From Symbiodinium natans (Eukaryota; Sar; Dinophyceae; Suessiales; Symbiodiniaceae), in assembly GCA_905221605.1 (NCBI GenBank), contig CAJNDS010002079.1, positions 2,410,501 to 2,474,500 of the forward strand: 64,000 bases of DNA, written 5' to 3'. This document shows, in pieces, positions 41,486-51,535 of this stretch (its first letter is position 1; each line of letters opens with the position of its first letter). Under the pieces are notes generated by a model. It was given only the letters and a program-made list of their open reading frames with translations, made no database searches and was not told the DNA's origin. The position numbers and the translations under genes are program-made.

Positions 41486-41762
41486 AGTTTACACCCTAAT
41501 TGCGTTAAACCCTTTGGACACCCCAGACATGACATTTGGATAAAAACATCCCCCCGAAAGTAAAACCACATGTCGAGTTTCTATTGGGGGAAGGGGGGGG
41601 GGGGGGGTGCACCCGTTTAATATCAGGGGGAAGGGATTAGTGATCCTGCTATTATAAACCCCACTTACTAGGTCCCCTGAACCGTTTAAGTAGCCCTAAA
41701 CCCTAAACCCGAAACCCTAAACCCTAAACCAGTAGACCAAGCCAGAGCGGGACTTCCTCCAG

Positions 41763-41810
41763 GTTTGGCTCATGTCTCCTCCTTGCCAGCCCTTCTCGAC
41801 CACACGGGAG
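41763..41810 (+). CDS. Dnmt2-like methyltransferase, catalytic motif IV exon
   Basis: Frame VWLMSPPCQPF then STTRE. PPCQ is motif IV of C5-methyltransferases and its Cys is the catalytic nucleophile; LMSPPCQPF is the form typical of Dnmt2/TRDMT1. The acceptor is TTCCTCCAG|GTT. The family alignment favours a GC donor, CGGGAG|GCACCT. If that donor is skipped, the frame continues APKGFW to a GTTTCTGG site at 41821. Confidence 0.9.
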
Positions 41811-42608
41811 GCACCTAAGGGTTTCTGGCGGGGGGGGGGGGGGAGAAGGAGAAGGAAAAGGAGGGTTTAGGGTCTAGGGTTCGGGGTTTAGGTTTAGGAT
41901 TTAGGGTTTAGGGTGGGCTGGGGTGCTTGAAGGTTAAGGTTTAGCGTTCGGGTTCAGGGCATGTGAAGGTAGAGCAACAGGGAGGGCCACTGTGGTTAAG
42001 ACCTTTGTTTCGCACGAGAACCCAAAACCTAAACCCTAAGCCCCAACCCTAAACCCTAACTCCCCCAAACCCCAAACCCTGAGCCCAACATCCTCAAGCC
42101 CAAGCCCTATGTAAACCCTAAACCCCAAGCCCTAAACCCTAAATCCTCAACCCCCAACCGGGCCCCAGATCAGAACGTGAGGGCTCAGGGGCCATCTGGG
42201 CTTAGAGGGTGTGCTTCCACTTGGACCTTGAATTGATGCTTTAGGGTTCAGGGTTTTGTGTGGTGAGGGCTTGGGGTTTCGGGTTTAGGGTTTAGGGTTT
42301 AGGGTTTAGGGTTCAGGGTGCGCTTCTGGGTACATGTTTTGATGGTTACACCGCACTTAACCACGAAAGCAGGTAGCTTCAAAGAGGCAACGCGAACCAA
42401 GAGTCCTGGAAGGGTTCTCGATTTTCGTTGTCGACATCTCGACCTACAAAGAAACCCTAAACCCGAACCCCTACACCCCAACCCCTAAACCCTAAACCCA
42501 GAACCCTTCATTAAACAAGGAGTGGCCTTAGTTGTTGGGTATGATGCCCTTGTTCAAGGCGATGTACGTCACCCTATAAACACACCAAACCCTAAATTTG
42601 GGGGAGGG

Positions 42609-42633
42609 GCGGGGGGGGGGGGGGGGGGGGGGT
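42609..42633. repeat. G24 homopolymer
   Basis: Uninterrupted G run inside the methyltransferase intron; another G tract is at 41829. Confidence 0.9.
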
Positions 42634-43552
42634 TCCCAAAATGGGGGACCCTATTCTAGGATTTCAGTACAAGCACTCATTTCTATAATGTATTTAGGTA
42701 CAAGTACTTTTGCATGTAGGTTGTCCTTGTTTATGCTCACGCGGGTGTTAGCGGCCCTGGGTAAAAAGCTAGTTTCGGCACTTCTTGATGACTTCTTGCG
42801 GTTTTCTTGTTGGGGGGAGGGGGGGGTGGGGGGGGATAAGAAGGTCATTCATATTGCGTCCATGCCCAAAACACTGGTATTTACAGCGTTTTCGCTTCTT
42901 TGTACAACATACTGCACAAGGATGTGGAACAAGAAAATCTGTCACAAGCGTCCATGCCTTTCGTGACCAAAACCGTGCTTTCCGTGCTCGACGTCTCTGC
43001 GCAACCCCAAAGCCCTAAACTTGAACCACTGCAAGCCCGTTGCACCCTGAACACTCCAGCCCCCAAAAACACGCGAAACGCTGAAAACACTGGCGGGCAT
43101 GGCACTTTTCAACATAAGACCACATTGCAGTTACCCCCGTTCCACCCTGAACACTCACAAAACACAAAACCCGAAAACGAGCAGAAATCGCAAAAACATA
43201 TCCCCAAAATAAACACTGTGAAATTCTGAAAGCACTGGCAGGCGTGGTACTTTTCAACAACACACCACCTTACAATCACTGCCCTGCGTGGGTTAAAACC
43301 ACATTTCCTGGTGCAAACGGTCCAGGGCCGCTAACGCCCGTGTGACCCTGTTTATGTGGCTCTTCTGTCACGAACAATGATATACTTATTACGCAAAATA
43401 TTTCACACAGATGACCTGGAACCCCACACCTTGAACCCTAAACCCCAAACCTCGAAGTTTTTTAGGGGCACCCACACTAGGGTCAGAAGTGGACTCTGCC
43501 GGGTAGGAGTGCTCAAGAAGCTGTGAGCTTGATGTGGTTTAATGTTTGGGTT

Positions 43553-43680
43553 TAGGGTTTAGGGTTTAGGGTTTAGGGTTTAGGGTTTAGGGTTTAGGGT
43601 TTAGGGTTTAGGGTTTAGGGTTTAGGGTTTAGGGTTTAGGGTTTAGGGTTTAGGGTTTAGGGTTTAGGGTTAGGGTTTAG
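43553..43680. repeat. (TTTAGGG)n array
   Basis: About 18 units, nearly all exact, one of the longest pure arrays here. Confidence 0.97.
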
Positions 43681-43708
43681 GCAAACTGCAAGCTTGACGT
43701 GCGAGCAG

Positions 43709-43750
43709 GCAAAGCAGAGAGATCTTGGAGACAAGCGCTGCGCTGCACTG
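43709..43750 (+). CDS. Dnmt2-like methyltransferase, DxR exon
   Basis: Acceptor GCGAGCAG|GCA, frame AKQRDLGDKRCAAL, GC donor GCACTG|GCCCCG. Joined to the next exon, the distance from D-K-R to P-P and E-N equals that of plant Dnmt2 (D-A-R ... K-P-P ... V-E-N), which fixes the GC donor. Only 42 nt long. Confidence 0.8.
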
Positions 43751-43784
43751 GCCCCGCAGCTTTTAGGGGTTGAGGGTTTGGGGT

Positions 43785-43852
43785 TTGGGGTTTGGGGTTT
43801 GGGTTTGGGGTTTAGGGTTTAGGGTTTAGGGTTTAGGGTTTAGGGTTTAGGG
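43785..43852. repeat. (TTTGGGG)n and (TTTAGGG)n array
   Basis: Variant block followed by six exact units. Confidence 0.95.
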
Positions 43853-44195
43853 GTGACTGTGCTTCGTACCTTAGGTTGGGTGGTTGTTGGGCGTTTTGTG
43901 AGAGAAGGAGCACTTGTACTCTTCTATAACTCTAAACCCTAAACCCACTTGCTTTCCCTTATGTGGCCTTTCAAAAGAGAGCCCTTTGCAAAGCAGATTC
44001 CACCGAAAAGGGGTCCCCAACTCTGAGCAAGGCCGTCATATCCTAGTTTTACGGTATAGGGGTCTACCAAGTAGGACTCAGGGCTGCTACTGAATATAGG
44101 GATTATGGGCGCGTCTAAAGTGCCGATTCAGTAAATCCACGTAAAAGCCCGCAAAGAGGTTTTTCCTTAGCGATCCTTAGGGGCAGGGAGGGTCC

Positions 44196-44372
44196 CTGGG
44201 GCCCTTCATGTGCTCCCTTACCTCCGTTCAAGGGTTCTGAAGTATGGGCCCCTAGGTTTTATGGGGTAATTACATGAGTTGTTTTTTCAGGGCCCCCTTC
44301 TTCAGGGCCCATACTAAGGGATCATGTAACTACCCTAAGACTATAGGGCTCTAAAGGGGAGAGAGGTTCATG
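44196..44372. mobile_element. MITE-like element, family 5, uninterrupted copy
   Basis: GGGCCCTTCATGTGCTCCCTTACC...GTATGGGCCCC and GGGCCCATACTAAGGGATCATG-like halves form long inverted repeats. The copy at 60981 carries CCCTAAA units at the right arm. Confidence 0.75.
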
Positions 44373-44399
44373 GGAGGTAGGTACCTAGAAAAAATCCTT

Positions 44400-44482
44400 A
44401 GGCAAGCTTAAGGAGCCTCCGAGTATGAGGGAACCTTGGGTTACATACCACCCTTGAACCCCCCTCCTTAAGAACCCTATAA
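44400..44482. mobile_element. MITE-like element, family 6
   Basis: GGTTACATACCACCCTTGAA and CTCCTTAAGAACCCT match the element at 28263. Confidence 0.7.
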
Positions 44483-44560
44483 TAACAATTATAATTGCTG
44501 TAATAATACTTATATTATTAATACTTGTAATAGTAATAATATTAATCATAAGACCATCAG

Positions 44561-44623
44561 GATCACCTTTGCAAGCTGCTGCCCCTGCTGCGAAATCCGC
44601 CCCGGTGGATTGCGCTGGAAAAT
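44561..44623 (+). CDS. Dnmt2-like methyltransferase, ALEN exon
   Basis: Acceptor ACCATCAG|GAT, frame DHLCKLLPLLRNPPRWIALE then N. This is the motif V-VI region: PPxxIxLEN precedes VKGF in Dnmt2, and the Glu of EN takes part in catalysis. It ends at GAAAAT|GCGCCC, a GC donor required for the join to VKGF. Confidence 0.9.
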
Positions 44624-44885
44624 GCGCCCCGGCCACGCCAGGAAGGCGAATGTGATTTAAGCCCTAAACCTTCAACCCTATAGCCTCTAAACGGTAAACC
44701 CTAAACCTCAACCCCTAACCTCAAATCCTTAAACTCCTAAACCCTAAACCTCCTCAAATCCTTAAACCCTAAACCCTAACCCCTAAACCCCTTAAACCCT
44801 AAACCCCTTTTGGGACTCATGGTTGCAGGGCTTAGGGCTTAAACGTCCCAAATCCCTGGGCTTTGACCCACATCCCGAAGCTCAT

Positions 44886-45046
44886 ACTCGACTTAGTAAG
44901 TCTACTTGGTATCCCCCAAAAGCCCTCTTATACTCCCCAGAACCCAGCTTACTAAGAGGTTTAGGGGTTAGGGTTTAGGGTTTAGGTTTTAGGGTTTAGG
45001 GTTTAGGGTAGCCTACTTGCGAAGTCAAACGGGCTTCCACGTACCC
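44886..45046. mobile_element. MITE-like element, family 8, interrupted by a TTTAGGG array
   Basis: Same ends and interior as 824-908, but GAGG(TTTAGGG)n sits between CTTACTAA and CCTACTTGCGAAGTC. The array is about 60 bp. Confidence 0.8.
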
Positions 45047-45266
45047 ACTTGAAGATGCTGGACCTGACAATGAAGGGTTCCAGGCTGCGAACCTTGGCCA
45101 TCGGACTTGCAATGGGTTGAAACCCACATTCCTTATCACGACTAACCCTAAACCCCAGACCCGAAACCCAAACCCCAAACCCCAAACCCTAAACCCTAAA
45201 CCCTATAAACCCTCAGCCCTATAAGCTTTAAACTTTAAAGCCCATCCCTTTGACCCGATGCCCAGA

Positions 45267-45328
45267 ACCCATTGCGTCCTTAAGCTCAAGCACGGTCGAG
45301 ACGCTGCTGCGACGTCTGTGTCGGGTTC
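45267..45328 (+). CDS. Exon-like island inside methyltransferase intron
   Basis: Frame IASLSSSTVETLLRRLCR is protein-like, but it falls between two exons that must join directly (ALEN to VKGF). It is therefore either unrelated or shows how easily such islands look coding. Confidence 0.25.
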
Positions 45329-45651
45329 GGGTTTTGGGATTCGGGTTTTGGGCAGCCGGTTTAGTTGGGTTGAGGGTTTCGGGTTAAGATGCTAGGGTTT
45401 ATAGAGTTTAGGAGAAGATTCGAAAGCAAAAAAGCACGAAGAATCCGAACAAAAAGGGGCCGGCGACTACTGTTCAGCGTCAGCTACATATCCGTGAGAA
45501 AGGGAGGCATGCCTTATTGTGTGTGTGCTCACCCTGTAATTACACAGCCTACCCTAGGCAGGGCTTCTACTTCAGATTTGCCAGAATTTTCTGGCCTCCC
45601 CCCATCCCCTGCCCCCGGCGCCGCCCCTTGTCTCACTTGCAGCTCACTCTA

Positions 45652-45713
45652 AACCCTAAACCCTAAACCCTAAACCCTAAACCCTAAATGTAAACCCTAA
45701 ACCCTAAACCCTA
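45652..45713. repeat. (CCCTAAA)n array
   Basis: About nine units with one TGTAAAC interruption. Confidence 0.94.
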
Positions 45714-45954
45714 TACCGCTTGAGCAGTCCGAGCCATAAAGCCCTGATGAACACAAAACCCCAAAGTCGCAGCATCGGGAGTAAAGGTTATGCCTGAAAC
45801 ATCCCATACCCATGTGCTACATAGCGAACACTCCCCCCCCCCCCCCTCCCAACCACCTTTCTTTTATCCTAGGTAATTTGCGTACCTACGAGTAAGGTGG
45901 CAGTGAGGGCGGCCTAGGAATCTTGTTGCCCATGTGTAAGACCCCTAAACCTTA

Positions 45955-46010
45955 AACCCTAAACCCTAAACCCTAAACCCTAAACCCCTAACCCTAAACC
46001 CTAAACCTTT
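45955..46010. repeat. (CCCTAAA)n array
   Basis: About seven units, 30 bp upstream of the next exon's polypyrimidine region. Confidence 0.93.
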
Positions 46011-46037
46011 TAAAGAGTCTCACATTGAAGCTTCCAG

Positions 46038-46148
46038 GTCAAAGGCTTCCATGGCAGTGAGGCATGCGCCAAGTGGCGCGCGGCGCTGGCGCAGGCGACG
46101 CGGGCAATGGATGGAGCCCCCTCCCCCCTCCAACTCTCCTGGGTGGAG
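46038..46148 (+). CDS. Dnmt2-like methyltransferase, VKGF exon with telomeric donor
   Basis: Acceptor GAAGCTTCCAG|GTC, frame VKGFHGSEACAKWRAAL, later SPLQLSWVE, donor GTGGAG|GTTTAGGG. With the previous exon it reads ALENVKGFHGSEA, matching ENVKGFEVS in human and ENVVGFETS in plant Dnmt2. The donor is the first TTTAGGG unit of an intronic repeat. The expected next motif (GxPNxRxRYF) was not found downstream. Confidence 0.88.
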
Positions 46149-46211
46149 GTTTAGGGTTTAGGGTTTAGAGTTTTAGGGTTCAGGGTTTAGGGTTCAAGGT
46201 TGAGGCTTAGG

Positions 46212-46363
46212 AGTTGGGATGCTCCCCCTTATACTAACAGTCCTGAATAGGGAGTTTTGTACCCCCATTATATTCCCTATTAAGGAGTTATAGGGGTTTT
46301 TGTACTCCCTATTATAATCCCTAGTAAGGACTGTTAGTCTAAGGGGGAGCATTCCCAAGTTGC
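46212..46363. mobile_element. MITE-like element, family 2, long copy
   Basis: GGGATGCTCCCCCTTATACT and AGTCTAAGGGGGAGCATTCCC are terminal inverted repeats of about 28 bp; the interior is itself an inverted repeat (TTTTGTACTCCC and complement). Confidence 0.85.
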
Positions 46364-46388
46364 GGGTGTTTGGGGTACTAAGGTTTTG

Positions 46389-46462
46389 GAGGTTTAGGGT
46401 TTAGGGTTTAGGGTTTAGGGTTTAGGGTTTAGGGTTTAGGGTTTAGGGTTTAGGGTTTAGGG
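46389..46462. repeat. (TTTAGGG)n array
   Basis: About ten exact units. Confidence 0.96.
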
Positions 46463-46522
46463 TGGAAGCTCCAGTGTGTTGTTGAGGGAAGCCCCAGAGC
46501 CAGAACTCCAATGGTTCGGTGG
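46463..46522 (+). CDS. Exon-like island between two TTTAGGG arrays
   Basis: The acceptor would be TTTAG|GGTGG, the last telomere unit, and the donor GTGG|GTTTAGGG. Frame SSSVLLREAPEPELQWFGG; a second frame is also open. It does not match the expected methyltransferase motif. Confidence 0.35.
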
Positions 46523-46595
46523 GGTTTAGGGTTTAGGGTTTAGGGTTTAGGGTTTAGGGTTTAGGGTTTGGGGTTTGGGGTTTGGGGTTTAGGGT
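46523..46595. repeat. (TTTAGGG)n and (TTTGGGG)n array
   Basis: About ten units; the last ones are TTTGGGG. Confidence 0.95.
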
Positions 46596-46673
46596 GTCTG
46601 TACTGTGAGATCCTGATGGATTCCTTGGCACGACAGGCCCGGTTGCTGAAGGGCAAGTGTTTCTGAGCATTTC

Positions 46674-46765
46674 TCAAACTGGTCCCTTTGTGGGCATCCT
46701 AAATAAGAGGGGCCGCCTTGTAGTAAGGACCCCAAAAGGGACCATTTTTTAGAGAAAGTGATCAT
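46674..46765. mobile_element. MITE-like element, family 3
   Basis: TTTCTCAAACTGGTCCCTTT and AAAGGGACCATTTTTTAGAGAAA are terminal inverted repeats. Confidence 0.8.
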
Positions 46766-47035
46766 CTAGTTGGCAGACAGGTAAACTTTGCGAGCTTCTC
46801 CGGTCTGTGCCAGTCTATGATGCGCCACTGCAGCATGTGCACTATTTGTTTTGGAAGAGAACATGTCCTCCTGAGCATCCCAGAGCATGATGGCTCACAA
46901 CGTTGCACAGTTTCATCTTCTGTTGCCTGTGTGATACGCTCGCGGTCGAAGCATGGGCTGCAGTTCTCCGCAGGATTTTTCCGGCTCAGTTGCCCACAGA
47001 GCAGTGCACGCCCATAGGCTTCAAGCTAGCCGAAG

Positions 47036-47338
47036 ATGCTCCGCCGTCCACTCATGAGCCTGGCCTTCCTCGGGCTCACCTGCGTCATATTCTGTTGGCC
47101 CACATGCCCATGGGCTAACGTTCGCGACCACATCATTCTCGAAGCCTGCCATGCGGGCATTAAAGCATGTGAGTGGCAACTCCAGCTGACCGGCCAGCTA
47201 GGCGCTGCTCTTTCAAGAAGCACATCGCAGGAGCAAAGTTTCATTCAAGACGTATGGGATACCCCAAATTGGGAGTGGGACATGGAGGACTGCGCCCGTC
47301 TCTCGATGCTCCAGGGGGGTCGCATCCTTCAGCGATAG
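47036..47338 (+). CDS. Possible small secreted protein
   Basis: ATG opens 100 codons ending TAG. The N-terminus MLRRPLMSLAFLGLTCVIFC is a textbook signal peptide (basic start, hydrophobic core), with a likely cleavage after WA near residue 27. The rest, including HIILEACHAGIKACEW and VWDTPNWEWDMEDC, has several Cys and Trp. The surrounding kilobase lacks telomere-like arrays. An overlapping + frame (AWAAVLRRIFPAQLPTEQC) is also protein-like, so a spliced gene in another frame cannot be excluded. Confidence 0.4.
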   Translation: MLRRPLMSLAFLGLTCVIFCWPTCPWANVRDHIILEACHAGIKACEWQLQLTGQLGAALSRSTSQEQSFIQDVWDTPNWEWDMEDCARLSMLQGGRILQR

Positions 47339-47649
47339 AGACGAACTGCAAGGCAGCAGCAGAGACCGGAACACAAGCAGAAACGATCTTCCTCTCGCTT
47401 ATCATTTTCCATCGGCGAGATCTTGCTGCTTGTGTTTTGAAATTAGTACCCAAACTACAAACAAAGCCCCCTGACAGTAGTTGAAATTCAATCAACAGCG
47501 CTTATGGACACAAGGCTCCATGACAGCGCCTCTTAGTGATGGTGGCTCGCGGCATCATCCTTGAAGCTAGCGTGATTGAAAGAGGAGACCTGAGTAGCAT
47601 GTCGCCTGAACTAGCAGAGGGCCATTTGTTGTGTTGAACCTTACCACCC

Positions 47650-47719
47650 CAAGCCCTAAACACTAAACCCTAAACCCTAAACCCTAAACCCTAAACCCTA
47701 AACCCTAAACCCTAAACCC
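47650..47719. repeat. (CCCTAAA)n array
   Basis: About ten exact units. Confidence 0.96.
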
Positions 47720-47721
47720 AC

Positions 47722-47802
47722 CGATTTTGAAAATTGTTGCCAGAGCAAGGGCACTCTCGCGAGCCTCATTGGCTCGGATAGTGCAGGCTGCATGGTCCTG
47801 AG
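47722..47802 (+). CDS. Putative exon, frame uncertain
   Basis: One frame reads DFENCCQSKGTLASLIGSDS, another ILKIVARARALSRASLARIV to TGA. The donor may be CTGAG|GGTGG. Cannot be assigned. Confidence 0.35.
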
Positions 47803-47832
47803 GGTGGTTAGAAGTCATGGTTGAGGTGGCTT

Positions 47833-47965
47833 TCTTGTACTGGGAGGATCGGGTCACTTAGTAAGCGGGGATAGAAGTACCTTAATTGGGGGTTATAAGT
47901 ACTTATAAGTACAGCTACTTTAACCATAACCCCACTTACTAAGTCCCCTGATCTTTCAAGTAGGG
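47833..47965. mobile_element. MITE-like element, family 7, complete copy
   Basis: GGAGGATCGGGTCACTTAGT and ACTTACTAAGTCCCCTGATC are terminal inverted repeats, with inner TATAAGTAC palindromes. Confidence 0.8.
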
Positions 47966-48039
47966 ATGGGGGGTTTGGGTTTGGGTCGTAGGATGGCCTA
48001 GCATGGTCAGCGGCCTTGGTGTGCTTATGTTGGGTATCG

Positions 48040-48125
48040 GTTTAGGGTTTAGGGTTCAGGGTTTAGGGTTTAGGGTTCAGGGTTTAGGGTTCAGGGTTCA
48101 GGGTTCAGGGTTCAGGGTTCAGGGT
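48040..48125. repeat. (TTTAGGG/TTCAGGG)n array
   Basis: About 12 units ending in five TTCAGGG. Confidence 0.94.
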
Positions 48126-48375
48126 GATGGGTCTTACCATGGCTCAGGCCATGGGTTTCCGTTGTTCTTCTTGGTCAAACTAATCTCTAGGCAAGACATT
48201 TGGGGCATGAGGGTGGACAATTTAGATGCCCGCGGAGCTGGTGTTTAGGGGTTTGCGTTTAGGCGCTACTCACTGCAACATAACAAGCCGAAACTAATTG
48301 CTTGGGTTGCTCTATGTTTAGATAGTACGCCCTCAGCACGGGTGCCCTAAACTCTAAACCCTGATGTCGCACACA

Positions 48376-48475
48376 GGCGGGCTTCTCTGACCGCGAGATC
48401 GTCTTGGATTTGAGCAGCGCCCTGGAGACATTGGCCCTCACCTGCATCGCCGGATATCTCACTGAAGCCTCTATA
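48376..48475 (+). CDS. Putative internal exon
   Basis: Acceptor GTCGCACACAG|GCG opens AGFSDREIVLDLSSALETLA then LTCIAGYLTEASI with no stop. Highly protein-like, helical. The donor is not clear. Family not recognised. Confidence 0.55.
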
Positions 48476-48599
48476 CGACCCCGCCCTAACTAGTTTGGGG
48501 TTTAGGGTTTAGGGTTTAGGGCTTAGGGTTTAGGGCTACTAGAGTTTAGGGCTGACCAAACCGCGGACTCCTGATGTAGCAGGTTTTTTCGGGTTCTGG

Positions 48600-49015
48600 G
48601 GGGACCCTGAACCCCGCCGAGCCTAAAGCTGCAGCTGGTGTTTATCTCTATATCCCCTTTGGGAATTGTTTTTTCTGTTTATATAAACCCAAGAGGATAC
48701 CAAAAATAGTATTTTCATTAAGGTTCTAAGGGGAGTATGGTATCTGGGCGTCGTGGTCTCTTGGGGGGTGGCGGGCTTGGGCTGGCGGATTGCTGGTACT
48801 TGAAGGCTCATGAGCAGTGACAAGTAGGGTTGAGGGTTGACTGTAGTTATTTCAGGCCTAGCGGCACGGGCCGGCCCCCGCCCCCCACAGCACGAAACCT
48901 TGAACCTTGGCACTGTCTTCTCTTTCCCGTGTCTTTGTCCTCTCCTTCTCTCTGTCTCTCTTTCTCCTGCCTTCGCCCCCCCTCCCTCCACCCCCCCGCC
49001 GCGCGCGCGCGCGCG
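48600..49015. other. Non-coding DNA with pyrimidine tract
   Basis: TCTTTCTC/TCTCTCTG-rich stretch at 48915-48980 and a GCGC run at 49000-49015. No gene assigned. Confidence 0.5.
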
Positions 49016-49850
49016 CACCCGCATCAGGAGCATCAGTGGGGTTGGTTTGGGGGCCTTAAAAGCATTCTATGCATGCGTTTTGCCTTCGAAAAACCTTCAG
49101 AAAACGCTGTAAACACGTGTTTTTGGGCCTGGGAAGCCTTTTGGAACCCAGGAAAGGGAGCATCATGAGCATCAGCGGCCTCCCCCAGGCCATCCAAAAC
49201 CCCCTTAAACACGCCGATTGTATGTGCTTGAACCCTTGCGTGCCCACGAAACCCCCAAAAGCAAGACCCCGAATGCCCTTAAGGGCATTTGGGGTCCTGC
49301 TGTTCGGGTGTTTTGTAGGCGCGAAGCCGTTCGAGCGCGTAAAATGAGCGATTTTAGGGGCGTTTTTACGTGGACCCACAAAACACTCGGTATTTACGAG
49401 GTTTTCTGCTGTTGGAACCCCCCCCCAAACCGAGCATCATGAGCATCAGCTGGGTCTCTGGGCCGTCGGCCCGGACCCCCCCACGAAGCCCATGAGAAGC
49501 GATGGCTCGATGATGCGCCCGGACCCCACGCATCAGCAGCATCAGCAGACCCCCCCCCGGACGTGGGTTTCGATGATGCGCACTTTGGGGGCGGGTCAAG
49601 GGCAACAGGGGTGGGGGTCGGAGGCACGCGTGAAAAACCTCATAAAAACACGGTATTTACGGTGATTTCAGCGTTTTTCAGCGTTTTTTGCTGCCTTGGG
49701 GCCGCGGGCCAGGGCTGCTGATGCTCATGATGCTCGCCTGGTTTTGGGCTTCCGGTACCCCCCCCAAACCTTGAAAAACGTGGTTTCGGCCTGGCGCGCG
49801 CCCCATGTGAAAAGCTAGGGTCGATGATGCGCGCCTGTGAGGGTTTAATG
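49015..49850. repeat. Dispersed repeat block with AGCATCATGAGCATCAG cores
   Basis: AGCATCATGAGCATCAG occurs at about 49159 and 49433, a related GCATCAGGAGCATCAG near 49021, GCATCAGCAGCATCAG near 49530, and the inverted form near 49720. Between them AAAACAC.GTATTTACG-type pieces recur (49090, 49382, 49645, 49890). Spacing is close to 280 bp. Many overlapping open frames result; no gene is called. Confidence 0.65.
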
Positions 49851-50394
49851 GGGTGCTGCGGGTGTTTTGTGGCCTCGGTTTTTCGTAAAAAACCATGGTT
49901 TTTACGTGGTTTTCGTGCTTTTCGCACCACCGTGTGTTGCGTCCCCTTGGATGCCGTTTTGGAGGCCTCCCGAACGGCCCCGCGCGAATTTGAAGCAATG
50001 TTGGGCGGGGTCGGCGCCTCGGGCGCTCGCCCCTTAAAGCTAGCGCTTTACACAGTGGGCCCTTTGAGATAGTTGAGAAAGAAAGAGATAGGGGAGATAA
50101 AAAAAGATAAAACGGAGATAGGCTAAGTCCATTTTAAGGTTTTATATCTTTTTTTGTTTTTTTCTATCTTTTTTTATTTTCTTTTATTTTTTGCTATCTG
50201 TTTTTGAAGCAAAATGGCGAGAATTCCACACTAGCTCAGATGTAGATTCTTTGTAGAAAAATCACCCACGTCCAGCTGGAAAGGCCTCTACTCGTTTCAC
50301 GTTTGGGCTGCTGGCACAGGAGAAGGGAGACAGGAAGCCCTATGTGGCTTTGTGAGTTTTTTGGGGGCCCAGGTTTAAGCAGGGCACACGGGTT

Positions 50395-50560
50395 GCACAC
50401 CCGCCAAACATGCCCCGAAACATACCCCCGATACATGCCCCGTAACATACGCCCGAAATTGAAGGTAAAGTAGCTCATGATGCCACGAGACATACCCGAA
50501 GCATACCCCCGAAACATACCCCGATACCCCAAAACATACCCGCGAAACATACCCTGATCC
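50395..50560. repeat. Short repeats CGAAACATACCCC
   Basis: About ten copies of (C)GA(A/T)ACATACCC(C) with irregular spacing. Confidence 0.75.
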
Positions 50561-50989
50561 CAACAACTGTCGCCCGCCATTATATGGGTTTGTTCGATAA
50601 GGGTGGGGGGGGGGGGCGGGTTGAGGGAGGGCCTGTGAGTGGAGGAAAGACTTGCCGCAAGCTGTCCTCGAAGTGGGCGCTGGCTGTGGCCATGCTGAGA
50701 GCAAAGACGGTGGAAGTCCGTGAGGCGCGGGCAAGCAAAGATGGCTTCGGCTTGAGCTGCAGGCTACGACATGCATTTTTGAGGCTACGGAGCCCGTAGT
50801 GTGAGGGAGGCCAGCCCGCTACCTGCACTATTTGTGGGACATCTCAGGGCGGTAGTGTGCGGTAGTGTGCAGTAGTGCCTGGGCTTGGGCTGCAGGGCTT
50901 AAGGGTGGTAGTGCTTGAGGCCCTCTGCGAAGCTAGTGGCCGGCAGTGTGCGGTAGTGCCTGCCTGGGGCCTGACTGGGGGAGCCTCAG

Positions 50990-51535
50990 CAAGGGACCTT
51001 TCCGGATTGGCTTGTGGGGCCGGAAGGGGAGCTGAGCAAGGGGTCTTGCCGGACTTGCTTCTGGCGCGGAAGGGGGGCCTAAGCAAGGGATCTTTCCGGA
51101 CTTGCTTCTGGGCCCAAGCAAGGGATCTTGCCGGACTTGCTTCTGGGGCCGGAGTGGGGGCCCATAAGCAAGGGATCTTTCCGGACTTGCTTTTGGGGCC
51201 GAAGGACGAGCCTAAGCAAGGGATCTTTCCGGGCTTGCTTTTGGGGCCGGAGGGGGCCGAAGCAACGGATCTACTTTCCGGACTTGCTTCTGGGCCCGGA
51301 GGGGGGGCCTAAGCAAGGGATCTTGCCGGACTTGCTTCTGGCGCCGAAGGCGGTCCTAAGCAAGGGATCTTTCCAGACTTGCTTCTGGGCGAAGAGGGGG
51401 AGCCTAAGCAAGGGATCTTGCCGGACTTGCTTCTGGGGCCGGGGGGCGGGCCTGAGCAAGGGCTCTTTCCGGACTTGCTTCTGGGGCAGAAGGGTGGGCC
51501 TAAGCAAGGGATCTTTCCGGGTTTGCTTCATGTTA
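50990..51535. repeat. 48-bp tandem repeat with internal hairpins
   Basis: About eleven units begin AAGCAAGGGATCTTTCCGGA and continue CTTGCTTCTGGGGCCGG. Each unit holds AAGCAAG and CTTGCTT as a 7-bp inverted repeat around TCCGGA. Because 48 is a multiple of 3, repetitive frames stay open on both strands and should not be taken for genes. Confidence 0.9.

Noticed and set aside
43680-43770. Exon reading ANCKLDVRAGKAERSW
   Set aside because: The homologous frame is a different one (AKQRDLGDKRCAAL), which shows that composition alone can pick the wrong frame.
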